Positions 37,212 to 49,558 of a DNA stretch of 64,000 nt are shown in pieces (the first letter of the stretch is position 1; each line of letters begins with the position of its first letter). The notes beneath the pieces were generated by a model. That model was not told the DNA's origin. It did not search any database and saw nothing but the letters and a program-made list of their open reading frames with translations. The stretch lies in NCBI GenBank assembly GCA_022885665.1, contig JAGQDJ010000137.1, forward strand, positions 1 through 64,000. Reading direction: 5' to 3'. The position numbers and the translations under genes were made by a program. The DNA comes from Triops longicaudatus (Eukaryota; Arthropoda; Branchiopoda; Notostraca; Triopsidae).

Positions 37212-38290
37212 GACCATGCTTTTACAGGATAATTATACTCGTGAGAAAATGCGATTGTCATCCTTTCTGTATAGATTCATACTCTAATATCCACCCTTCT
37301 TCGATATAGAAATGCACATGGTTAGGCTTAGTTCGGTTTCTACTTTTCCTGAAGTGATTTTTCCTCAAGAATTTGACTTATTGTTGCCCATATCGAACCG
37401 ATACGCTTCACTAAACTTTAGTGTTGATATATCTAGCACAAACTATTACTATAGAGGAAAAATTTGGCGTTTGAAAGTGTCAACGGTTTTCATGTTTCTT
37501 ATAGTGCCTATGAATATATTATAGTCTTAGCCTTAGATTACGTCGTAAGCTTGATCATTACTGGGATGATTTCAACCTCATCTCAATAAAATCGTAATTT
37601 TATAAAATTTCAACACGGCATTGACTCAGTGTAAAGCCACGCTTCTCAACAGTTTTCGCCTTTGACTGCAAATCGTCAATCAGAAAGCTCTTATTACCGA
37701 ACAGAATGAGAAATCGATGAAGACAAAATTAAAATTGAAATTAGAGCATGTGCTACCAACTTCGCGGGTAAGAGAAACACTACTTTAGCATTTCAATTCT
37801 TTCGGGGTGAAGGTCTGATCTTTTAGATTTTTCGTATTCTTTACCCAAAATTAAATGACCCTTAGCCTGACTTTTAGACTTTTGTGTAAATTACCAGCTA
37901 TGGAGAAGCACTGCTATTTATTTCACATATTACCGACACAGACTCACTTTTAATTGATGGCTTTGTTTCTCCCTTATTATCGCTTGTGACTGTTCAAGGG
38001 CTGGGGACTACGCAATGAGATATTGTTCACAACTTATTAGTTACTAAAATCCGTTATAAAAAACTTCTTGATATCCATAATCACCTGAATCTAAAAAAAA
38101 ACTAAATATCGAAAGAAAAATAACTCGCTTTTGTTGGGAAAGCAGCGAAGTTAGGTATTCTGTGCACAGGAATGAATTTTGTAGTTTTCGCGTGGTTCTT
38201 TTTTTTATGTAGCTTCTTTTCTTTTAGTGTTTCTCAGCTACATTTTATAAACAAATAAATTCAGCAGGTCATCAGTAACATCATTAACAA
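37212..38290. other. Spacer between copies C and D
   Basis: Upstream flank of copy C, then AT-rich sequence. A possible stray mini-exon relic lies at about 38065-38084 (minus strand, GTGATTATGGATATCAAG after a CAG acceptor). Confidence 0.35.
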
Positions 38291-38430
38291 GAGAGAAAGT
38301 ATTGTATTTTGCGTCAGGTGTTTCATCAGTAAAAAATACATTCACAATTACACTTTTTTATCTGCTTTTCCGCGATGACAAACATTGCTATGACAACTTA
38401 ACGACGACCGTAACCACCGTATCCACCGCC
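38291..38430. repeat. 140-bp block identical to 34469-34608
   Basis: Second copy of the shared block, spanning the 3' flank and first part of the last exon of copy D. Confidence 0.85.
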
Positions 38431-39100
38431 ATAGCCACCTCCGCATCCTCCTAAAAATATGTTTTAAAATCCTAACTTAAAGGTCTTTCGAAAAAAATAA
38501 AAGAGAGAGCGATTTCAGAAACGCCGAGAAAGTAGAATTAAGCCAGTTAACAATTAAGTTCCAATGTGTACCTCCGTAACCTCCTACGAAAAAAAAAAAT
38601 AGAATTGATCAATTATGTTTCTAATGTTCCTTACCACTTTGGTATCCACCATGTCCACCGTGACCTGAGAAAAGAACGAGAACCATCGAAATTAAATAAA
38701 GGATGATCGCAAGTGTAAATTTTTCACAGAAATACGAGTCGTTCTTGCTAATTGGTAGCTTTGGTTAAGAGCTACTCTGAAAACTCAAAATATTTATGAG
38801 TACCTCCGTAACCACCGCCATAGCCTCCGTAACCTCCGCCATAACCGCCTCCGTAACCACCGTGACCGCCTCCGTAACCACCGTGACCACCTCCTGAAAA
38901 CGCGCATTAGTAATCATTAAAAAAAAGCGTTAAGGATACAAACCGTAGCCTTTAGATTTGGATGCTCCGTGAGCAAGATCATCCGCCCAAACAAGGGCTA
39001 ATATCAAACACAAAACGAACATAATCGCGGACGACTATGAACAGCGAAATTCTAATTAATTTCAATAGATTGTAAGAAAAGAAGTTCTTACTTTCATCAT
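38398..39100 (-). CDS. Secreted Gly/Tyr/His-rich peptide, copy D
   Basis: Fullest member of the array; 94 aa from the first of two adjacent ATGs. Exons: 39092-39100 (Met-Met-Lys), 38944-39034 (leader ending LALVWA, then DDLAHGASKSKGYG), 38804-38893 (GGGHGGYGGGHGG-type repeats), 38635-38664 (GHGGHGGYQS), 38572-38583 (12-nt micro-exon, GGYG), 38398-38450 (GCGGGYGGGYGGYGRR). Every internal intron is phase 1 and splits a Gly codon, so exons can be added or lost without frame change. Function is unknown; secretion and the Gly/Tyr/His repeats suggest a host-defence or structural peptide. Confidence 0.85.
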
Positions 39101-39157
39101 TTTGAGGATCAGTTAAGAACTTCTCGGATTCCTTTCGCTAGACAGACTAAGCGAAGA

Positions 39158-39194
39158 ACTGTTGTTGAAGTAGGTTTCTTCATGTGCTTTTATA
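39158..39194 (-). promoter_or_regulatory. Core promoter of glycine-rich copy D
   Basis: Minus-strand TATAAAA (39188-39194) and an ACAGT/TCAGT-like initiator (39158-39164), spaced as in copies A and B. Confidence 0.65.
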
Positions 39195-40552
39195 CGGAAG
39201 TTCTGGTCCATGAGAAACTGTTATTGGCATCCTACTAGCCTTCTGCACTAGTACACTCAAAAGGATTTGCTGTTATGCTTCACCTCTACTTTTCCTGGAC
39301 CAATTTTTCCTCATGAAAGTAGACACCTTTCTCTACCGAAAGCGAGAAGCTTCGTGGCTTCCACCCCTTACTGTAAGGCGATCGAACGTTTTGTTTTACA
39401 AGGCTGTAACAGAAAAGATCCGTAGGATTTTGAAAAACGGTGTTAAGAAGCTCAAGGTATTTATTAATTGTTGTAAAATTTAACGAAAGTGAATTATTAG
39501 AGGTTAAAAATTGGAAAAGAGAACCTTCTTAAATAAATGGACCGTGCAACTTGACAAAAAAAGCATCAACCTACTTGGCAACTTAGCCAATTACATTAGA
39601 CTTGTTGCTATTTTCATACATAAATTTGAACTCCACGTTTGTCAGTTTTCATTTAAGACCGCTGGCCTTCGCGAATGCACCCTTAGCGTAGCTCTCAGTT
39701 TGCAGGTAAGTTGGGTAACAAGGGATTTGACTGTTACTTGCGTTATAGGAAGCGTACATTAGAGAAATAAAATAAAATAGTTTTCTGAAATTTACTTGAT
39801 GTGAATCAAAAATACATGTTTTAAGTCACTCTTCGATCACTTTTGTTTGTCCGGAGAAGTCGGAAGATTACCAGCACTGTGACGCAACTTTTCTCGGTGT
39901 TGGAAAGTTGCAGTTGGCAAAGTTAGTTGACAGTACTGGGACTGGAGATCCAAAGAGGAGGGAGATTGCTAATGCTGCAAACTCCAATCTCTGCTCGAAG
40001 GTTGGAAGGTGAAATTGCAAACATGAGGTACCATGCACTGGTCCGGATGAGCTTTTGAACGACGCAAGTTTGCTAGAGCAATGTACGTCGACTAGCTTTG
40101 AAGGTTGAAATGGCTGATGTCAAGTGGCTATTCTCCCAATAAGTAACATTTCGGTCCAAAATTGGGCTTCAACATTAGTAACAGTGTTTTTTGCACTTTG
40201 GCAATGTGGTAATCAAGAAAAGCTGGACAAATAAAAGATCTGTTCGCATGGAATTGTTACGCGCAAATGCAAGAATAAGTGAACCCGAGCGTGAGTAAGA
40301 TGTATAGGCCCAAAGCAAAGTGGTACACTTTCGAGTCTCCGTTAATAATAAGTTAATAATAATAATAGTAATAATATTTGTAATAATAATAATAGTAGTT
40401 TCTACAAACCTAAACGGTATTCAAGTATTGAGAAAGATATCACGTACTCTACGCCACGTACTCCAATTAACCGAATGTTTGAAATAGGCAAATTAAGTTA
40501 TGGATATTATTCTTCTCCGCACGAGGACTCCGAATCTGTAAGAATTATAACG
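39195..40552. other. Gene-free region upstream of the array
   Basis: The first 120 bp is the upstream flank of copy D. Open frame 39511-39762 has no recognisable features. An (AAT)n-rich stretch lies at about 40342-40398. Confidence 0.4.
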
Positions 40553-40897
40553 CTAGCCCTTCAAATAAGTGAAAAAAATGAGCTTAAATATGAAATTAAG
40601 CCCCGAGGGCGTCTCAGGAGCCAAAAATTTTGAAATCCTATAAGTAATAACATGGGAAAAAGTGCGATGCACGATGCCAGCATCATGCTTCCCGAGGTTT
40701 CGTTCACCATTTCCTGCTTCCCATGCTACTCTTGGTAATCCCATTTTATTGGGATATACCAGAATCCATAGGAAGCAGGCCAGGGAAGTTGGTACTTTTT
40801 TCCCCAGAAAAACCAAACTTCAGGCATGGGGACTCGAACCCACCATCTCACGATCACGAGTCCCAGACTTAGACCGCTCGGCCAAAGCGATTTTATA
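40553..40897 (-). mobile_element. tRNA-derived SINE-like element
   Basis: On the minus strand a tRNA-like head starts near 40897, with an A box (TTGGCCGAGCGGTCTAAG) and a B box (GGTTCGAGTCC) about 30 nt apart, similar to Leu/Ser tRNAs. No closing acceptor stem follows; instead a tRNA-unrelated body of about 270 nt runs on, with inner CCTGCTTCC / GGAAGCAGG arms. That layout is typical of tRNA-derived SINEs. Ends are approximate and no target-site duplication was identified. Confidence 0.55.
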
Positions 40898-41011
40898 TCC
40901 TCGTATTATTTGAGATATAATATTATTTATGGTTTGTTGATCGTTCACTTATCATTTATGAAGACTAGAGCTGTTCATTTATTATTTCTTAGAATTCTTT
41001 CAGGTAGGGAA

Positions 41012-41126
41012 CAGGGGCGCAGCGAAGGCCCCCCCCCCCGAAATTATTTTCTTGTGTGCAAGTAAGCTTAGTAGTAGCAGCAAGAAAAATTGTCTCCCCC
41101 GAAAAAAATTCCTGGCTGCGCCCCTG
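41012..41126. mobile_element. MITE-like element with 12-bp perfect terminal inverted repeats
   Basis: 115 bp starting CAGGGGCGCAGC and ending with its exact reverse complement GCTGCGCCCCTG. The interior holds a C10 run and two CCCCCGAAA segments. CAGGGG ends are typical of hAT-type elements, but I do not see a clear 8-bp target duplication. Confidence 0.6.
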
Positions 41127-41360
41127 ACAGCAGCCGTTTACAAGAAGCGAATATGAAAGAATAAAAGACTAGAAAATCTACGATCAAACGTACTTAGTTT
41201 TCGAGAAAAAAGTAACCGAACGGTTTCGGCCAGTGTATAAAACAGAATGAATTAATTACACCAAGACACAAGAAGACACGCCCAAGACACAGTAACTTAA
41301 CGGATTTAATTTTGAATTGCACAAAGAGTACTCGTTTTCCCACCACAAGTATCAGGTTAT

Positions 41361-41366
41361 TTTATT
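41361..41366 (-). terminator. Poly(A) signal AATAAA for SRPRA
   Basis: Minus-strand AATAAA about 100 nt past the SRPRA stop codon. Confidence 0.45.
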
Positions 41367-41467
41367 TTTCGTCATTTACATAAGGTACAAATCAGGGTCG
41401 ATTCACACCAGAATAACATTTGTTCCTTCACCAGTGGCACGGCGCATGAGAAAGACCCTGAAGCGTT

Positions 41468-44012
41468 TCATTTCATTAAGGCCGAAACAACAGCCTTGGC
41501 GTTTAGTTGCCTTAGATCCGTATACGTTTGGCCAGTACCAACAAAAACGATAGGCTGTCCGGTGATGTATGTCATGGAAATCGCAGCTCCAACCTAAGAG
41601 GGCAATTCATTTTCATTCAATCGTTTGATCGCTCAAGCGTATTTGTAATACTTTGTCATCAATTGTATCAAATTTGGTTAGAACAATTCCGTCAATGAGA
41701 TGCGGGTTGGTCTTATCCGAGTGATCAGCTAAAGCTTGATTGAACTTCACCAATTGGTCTACAGCCTCGTTTCCTACCAAAGCTTCTCCAACGAACAGAA
41801 CTAAGTCAGGATTATTGACTTTGATGAGCTTCGCCAACGAGCGCATCAACGGTTCATTGTCTTGCATTCGTCCAGCAGTATCCACCAACACTACGTCCAC
41901 TTGAACTTCACGTGCGTATGAAATTGCCTCTAGGGCAATACCAGCAGCATCCTTACCTAAATACGTAACAATAATAATAATAGTAATAATATTAATAATT
42001 ATAATACACCAGAAAAGCCGTAAAATTTGTAGTTACCATATCCTTTTTCATAGAGCTGCACCATTTCTCTGCCCTGATGCTTCTCAGGTGGATGCAAAGC
42101 GTTCAAGTGACGCATGTGAGTACGCAGCTGCTCCACAGCACCAGCACGGAATGTATCGCAAGCCGCGATTAAAACGCGGAAATTGTTTTCAATAAGCCAA
42201 AAGCATATCTGGTTAAAAAGAAAAAGAAAAGTTGAAAAATAAGAATCCATTAAATTTCAAAGATCTGCAAAAGTTGGGCTAAAGGTACCTTGGCCAGGTT
42301 GGTTGATTTTCCAACCCCGTTTACACCACAGAACGCGACAACGTACGGGCGTCCTTCTCTCTTAGCTTCCATTACATCACGCAAGATATCGATACGCCTC
42401 TTAGAGGTAAGAACTTGCACTAGAGAATCAGTCAGAGTAGTTTTAACAGCAGAAGCCAAGCTATCAAAAGTTCCCAACACCTGAAGACCAGCGTTTTAGA
42501 CAAACTGTAATTTCCTTAATAATTTAACAACTTACTTTGCCTTCCAGTTTCACAGAAATCGATTGACAAAGTTTCGCAGCAATATCGGCAGCCACATTCT
42601 TACCGATCAAATTATCCTTCAGTTTTTCCAATAAAGGCGCCATATCATCAGCAGTAATAGTCTTACTACCCACTAATCCCCTAAAAAAGCAGGAGTATGG
42701 AAAATTAGAAAAAGAAATTTGTAAACCAAAAATGGTCATCTAAAATAGCACACAGGGTGTGCAAGTACGAATTTAAATTTCCGGATCCTTACTTGAATAA
42801 CGAAAACATTCCACCATACGATTTCTTTTTGTCTTGAACGACTTCTTGCTCCTCATCAGATTCGTTATCCATGTTTTTAACATTTCCGCTGTAAAGGCCA
42901 ATGTCCTAAAATCACAAAAAAATACACTTTTTATTGCATTTGAAGGGGAAAACGAATTACGAGGTATGAACTTACTTCCTTGCTAGGCAAGTAATCAGCT
43001 CTCAAGTTCGTGGCGCTTTCAGGTGAATCTTTAGTACGATCCAATTTGGCAAGATCATCTTTGGTCAACTTGCGGTCCTCCCACACCGTCCCTTCTTTAA
43101 CCTTCTTAACAGCAGGCTTTGGACTCTTCCTAAACGTACACTAACATAAAAAGAGCTCTACAGGCCAGCGAAAATAGTGCTTACGCTTTTTCGACAACTT
43201 TGGCTTTTTTGGGGGCAAACTTGCTCGCCATTCTTTGTCGGTTAAGGGTAATCTCATCGTCAGACGTGGGGGGAGATGCAGGACGGTTTTCGCTCACAGT
43301 GACTGTACCAATTAAAACAAAAATAAAGTGGTCGTCCTTGTAGCATAACTCATTCACCTTCTTTCGCAGGTTTTTTATTTTCTTTCTCATTTCCTTTTTT
43401 CTCAATCATGGACGCAATAGTTTTCTTTGATTTTTGGGAATCTTCGAATGTTTTCATTTGTTTTGGCTGTTGCTCTTGCAAACGGGCCCATTCTTCTGAA
43501 GCTTTTAACACACGACGAAATTTCTCTGCAAAATCAAACTCCTTCGAGAAAAAGAAAAACTATGTATTAAACGAAATAATAATAAATAAGCTGAAAAGTG
43601 GACTGCGTTTACAATTACCTGCGCGAAGTCTTGCATCTGCAATTCATTTTTATAACTGTCACGAAACTTGAGTTGGATATCACTGAGAAATTTATCCACG
43701 TATGACAGCTGCAGTATTTTCTGGTAAACAGCGACGAAAACAAGATCGAACTCATTGTCCAATTTATACTTCAACGTATAGTTTCCATGGTCATAGGACA
43801 AGGTGCCAGTCCTCTCCTACAATACAAAACACACGATTGATGAAAAATTACTGAAAAAAACTAGTCACTGAAAGGATGTCGTCACTTACCTGAAGAATTA
43901 TGGCTTTGATAAGCTCATTAATTGAAGCGGCGTAGCTCTGTATTTGTCCCGCTCCCTGGAAATACCAGAGCACTATACCACCTTTCGTGAAAATGGAAAA
44001 GAAATCTAGCAT
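41468..44012 (-). CDS. SRPRA: Signal recognition particle receptor subunit alpha
   Basis: ER-bound GTPase that docks SRP-ribosome complexes at the translocon. Eleven minus-strand exons: 43890-44012, 43619-43816, 43358-43541, 43185-43302, 42976-43129, 42793-42905, 42536-42680, 42289-42480, 42037-42208, 41652-41956, 41468-41593; phases agree, about 609 aa (human 638). The N-terminal SRX domain starts MLDFFSIFTKGG. A Lys-rich linker follows, then the NG GTPase: P-loop GVNGVGKST, ACDTFRAGAVEQLRTH, DTAGRMQDN, the guanine-specificity TKFD and GTGQTYTDL near the end. The last exon ends SALMK. Confidence 0.96.
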
Positions 44013-44643
44013 GATAAAAACTCTGATATAATAAAATTTAGCTCTGTTCAAAACTGCACACCTTCACAACATATGGATACTAATCAAACTAATGCTTTCA
44101 GCTCACTTGGTACCTAACGCCACCATGTGGCTAGAACGCGTGGCCAAATTCAAACGAGCAATACTGACACCTGCCGCAGTAATTCGTCGTTTTGTAGCAA
44201 GGTTTTTTAAAACAAGATACTAGCTAGGTTCCCGTCCGCTCTTTTCATGTCCCTTTTCCGCTTCCCATGCTGCTTCATCCGATGCTTTGATATTTTCGAA
44301 ACTAATTCGAATTCATCAAGCATCGTAGGACACAGCACAGTTGTATAGTCGAGATATTTTTCTATCAGATTAATCCGTCTTTACTGTCATTATTACGCAC
44401 GTCAAACAAAGTTTATAACGTATTTTTCGAGACATTCGCATGTAAGCTCGTATGCATCTACGGCCGTATGCACTAATACATGTTTTGCAGCAGAATTTCT
44501 GGGAAATACTTCGTTTGCACTATGTGGAAAAACCAAAGATTTTATCAGTTCTCAGAAGAGAACTATTTGGTAATATATGAGCCGTGCTAGACTATAAAAT
44601 ACGGTATTGAAAAGTAACATAATTTAAAAAGTTGAATGATTCC
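44013..44643. other. Gap between SRPRA and YY1
   Basis: SRPRA promoter side and downstream flank of the YY1 gene. No coding sequence seen. Confidence 0.4.
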
Positions 44644-44649
44644 TTTATT
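44644..44649 (-). terminator. Poly(A) signal AATAAA for YY1
   Basis: Minus-strand hexamer about 530 nt past the YY1 stop. It implies a 3' UTR covering about 44630-45177. Confidence 0.4.
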
Positions 44650-45177
44650 TTACAAAAATGTATTTCAGACGCTGTATGGCGACCATGTGATACTAAAGCC
44701 ACAAATGAAACAGCGTCGTCTTGGCATCACCATCGAAAAAAAATCAATCTGGACAAAAGAAAAATAATTCAAACCCCATGACGAATATACAAATCTGGGC
44801 CGTTTTTACTCTCATATCTAGTTAACTCATGCTGTTTCCCCACACGATAGCTATACCAATACAATAAGAAAAGCCCTTTGGTCTTGGTAGAAGGTTAATA
44901 CTCAAAAACAGGGAGCTTCTTTTTTTTCTGTCTCTTGCATTAGCTTCACCGTTCGTGTCAACTTGCAAACTCCTCGCACGGTTAACTTGCCTTGGACTGC
45001 CTGGAAACCGTTTTTGAACAGAAAAGGTCATTTGAATTGGAAAACCAACGGTGAAGAAACAAAACGAAGGCATAGTGCTCAAACGGGCTGTTTAGAACGA
45101 CAACCAAGGGCAGGCTTCCTTTATATGCTGAATCTGTTTCTATGCCTCGCGCTTGATCCTATTTACGCACAGAACAG

Positions 45178-47002
<1,825 letters not shown>

Positions 47003-47342
47003 AATTGTACAGTACCGCCGATCTCTACTCAACGGCTCCCCCAAACACTACAAACCCAACCAAACAAGGACGTAAATCCCGGAATTCTGTCACAGCACCG
47101 ATCAATTAATAAAGCTTTTTAAAGCCAATGAAGCGCACAATTAAACCGAGCGTCCAGACAAGCTTTGGATGTCGAAATCAGACAAAGGAAAACGATTTTC
47201 CTGTCAAGCCTTTCTGGTACGAATTTTTACAAAAGATGGCGTTAGGGTAGAGAGTTGTGTTGGTCGAAGAAGGAGGTTTCTAACGGGGAAGTCTCAGTTT
47301 TAGCTCACGGATCTGAGGACGAAATTTTTAAAGTCCGACAAA
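47003..47342. promoter_or_regulatory. Bidirectional promoter, YY1 / MCFD2-like, with a YY1-type motif
   Basis: Only 340 bp separate the two divergent start codons. AAGATGGCG at 47233-47241 matches the core of the YY1 binding site, and a second AATGGCGG lies at 46983-46990 in the first YY1 exon. Confidence 0.6.
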
Positions 47343-49143
47343 ATGTATAGTAGATTTTTATTAATTTTAATCGTTGGGATTATGGACTCATTAGCCCAAC
47401 AGAGACTACCTCCTGGCGTCCCTCCCCAACAATATCAACAGCAACAAGTATAGATCTCAAGTATTTCTTTTGTAACGGGAAAAATAACTTCTCTCTTGTA
47501 GGCCCATCAAGCACAAATGCAGCATCAACAACAAATGGCCATGCAACAGCAGCAACAAGCTAAACTTCAGCAACAACAGCAAATGGCTATGCAGCAACAA
47601 CAGCAAGCGCAAATGGCCATGCAACCACAAGTATTACCTTCGTTCATACTGACCGTCCTACCCGCACTAAAAAAATATATTAAGCAAATCACAGTTGTGT
47701 AGTAAAGCTTTCTGAATCAGGTTTACTTTCATTGAGATTAAAAGGAGTTATACAGAAGCTTGTAGACGTTTTAGTTATGCTTTCCGTTTGAAGACTTTCA
47801 AATTTCCCGGCCTACCCTTGTAGAACAAGATAAATCTTTGGGTAGTGTCACTAAGTCAGCCTAGCTACGCTAAATCGTTTCCAAAGCATTAATTAAATTA
47901 TCGTTATTATCCGAGTACTCTACACGTTGATTCCTTATGACCAAGTTCGTGACATGGATCAGTTGCGGCTCGACAACTCAAGTGGTGCAAGTCGAATCAA
48001 AATTTAAATTGAATATCCGAGTCGCAGGTTCTAGAGCAGTGCTTTTCAGTAGTGGGTAAATTATTCCAAATTGGGTAAAAATTTTAAAGGTTGGGGTAAA
48101 AGAAATCGTATCAAGAAAAACTCATAGAATGTCTTAAAATACGGCTTAAGAAGAAGATCAACTCGGAAAGGACTGAAATGCTTAAATAATATTTCTCTCA
48201 TTCGCCTAATTTGGTAGCGCTTGCGCTTACTTTCGTTCTAAAATTAACTTTCGTTTGTGTTGTTAACATATTTTTCGCTTAAATTTTAAGTCGCCACGCG
48301 AGTTTTCCGTTAGGCAATATTGAGTAATGGGAGGAAACTGTTTAGAAGCATTTTTCAGAATTTTCTAATTTTCCGAAGGATCAACTTTCGTCATGGGAAA
48401 TTTGCTGTTTTCACGATATGTAGAATCTGATGTTAATTTGCTTTTTCGGAGCGATTTCTTAATTATGACAAATATTGTATTTGTCAATGTCTAGATTGGT
48501 TCCGTTCCCCAACAAGTTCATCAACAAGTGCCGCAACAAATACATCAACAAGTCCCGCATCAAGTGCCTCCTCATCAAGTTCCTCATCAGCAGCCCGCAT
48601 TCCAAGCCCATCACCCAGGTCAAGGTCACCAAGGCAACCCCCAACTTTTGGCAGCTCATCACAGCGCGCAAGAAAGGGAGTATGTTCTTAATCAATTTTC
48701 TCTTCAGGTTTTATTGATCGCGCTCACTTTACAGGCACATGAAAGAGCATATGGCTGTTCCTATCGATACTTCCAACATGTCTGAGCAAGAACTCCAATT
48801 CCATTACTTCAAGATGCATGACGCTGATAACAACAATAAACTCGACGGATGCGAATTAGTCAAGTCTCTTATTCACTGGCATGGTAGGGTCTTAATCTGA
48901 TTATCCAACATTGAACGAAATTAATTATTCACTTTCTTCTCACCGAAAAAAGATTCCGCCAATCACGATCCCCGCGCTGGATCCAATATTCCCGAACCGA
49001 AGATTTTCACTGATGCGGAACTCAATCAGATGATTGATCCAATCTTGGAACAGGACGACAAAAACAAGGACGGTTTTATCGACTATCCCGAGTTCATTCA
49101 AGCGCAGCAAGGTGCTGCTGCAGCTGCAGTGACGCGACGGTAG
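47343..49143 (+). CDS. MCFD2: MCFD2-like EF-hand protein with Gln-rich N-terminal region
   Basis: Secretory-pathway calcium-binding protein; human MCFD2 pairs with the lectin LMAN1 to carry cargo from ER to Golgi. Exons: 47343-47447, 47502-47630, 48495-48679, 48735-48883, 48953-49143; phases agree, about 252 aa. A signal peptide (MYSRFLLILIVGIMDSLAQQ) is followed by Gln/Met-rich repeats (exon 2) and Gln/His/Val/Pro repeats of the QQVPHQV type (exon 3). Two EF-hands then follow in MCFD2 order: MSEQELQFHYFKMHDADNNN, loop near 164-175, and DDKNKDGFIDYPEF, loop near 222-233. Human MCFD2 is 146 aa; the extra length is the Gln-rich region. The protein ends with an Ala-rich tail. Confidence 0.88.
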
Positions 49144-49363
49144 TTCGTATTAATGGACATTCCACCAGAGGACTTGAAAGATATGACATGACAATGAGTT
49201 GTTTTTTGCAACTCGCAATTCGTGATCCTTAAAAGAATCATCTAACAATGTTTGACGCTTTACTTGTATGTAATTTAAGAGAGAAAAAGTTAGTACTGTC
49301 CGTTATTTGAAAGTAAAGCTGCCAAGTTGTACGTGGTGTGAGTGTCTTCAGGGTGGAAGGGAT

Positions 49364-49378
49364 TTTATTGGAAATAAA
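49364..49378. terminator. Convergent poly(A) signals of U2AF1 (-) and MCFD2-like (+)
   Basis: Minus-strand AATAAA (49364-49369) and plus-strand AATAAA (49373-49378) lie 3 bp apart. Cleavage 10-30 nt past each would make the two 3' UTRs overlap by roughly 50 nt. Confidence 0.5.
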
Positions 49379-49558
49379 GAAAAAAATGAAAGTTCTAAGA
49401 ACTTGTCAATGCAACAAATCAGTATCTCCTTTTTCTTCACTTTAGACCGCATCTACTAGGATATGACATTCAGATAATCATACAAAAATTGGGTGGTCTT
49501 GACAATTTTCCACTTGTTTATGGAAAATAAAAATCGCAAATTTTTCCCCATTTTCTCC

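Noticed and set aside
40553..40913. Open frames of 83-87 codons on both strands
   Set aside because: They coincide with the tRNA-headed SINE-like element; no protein family signal.
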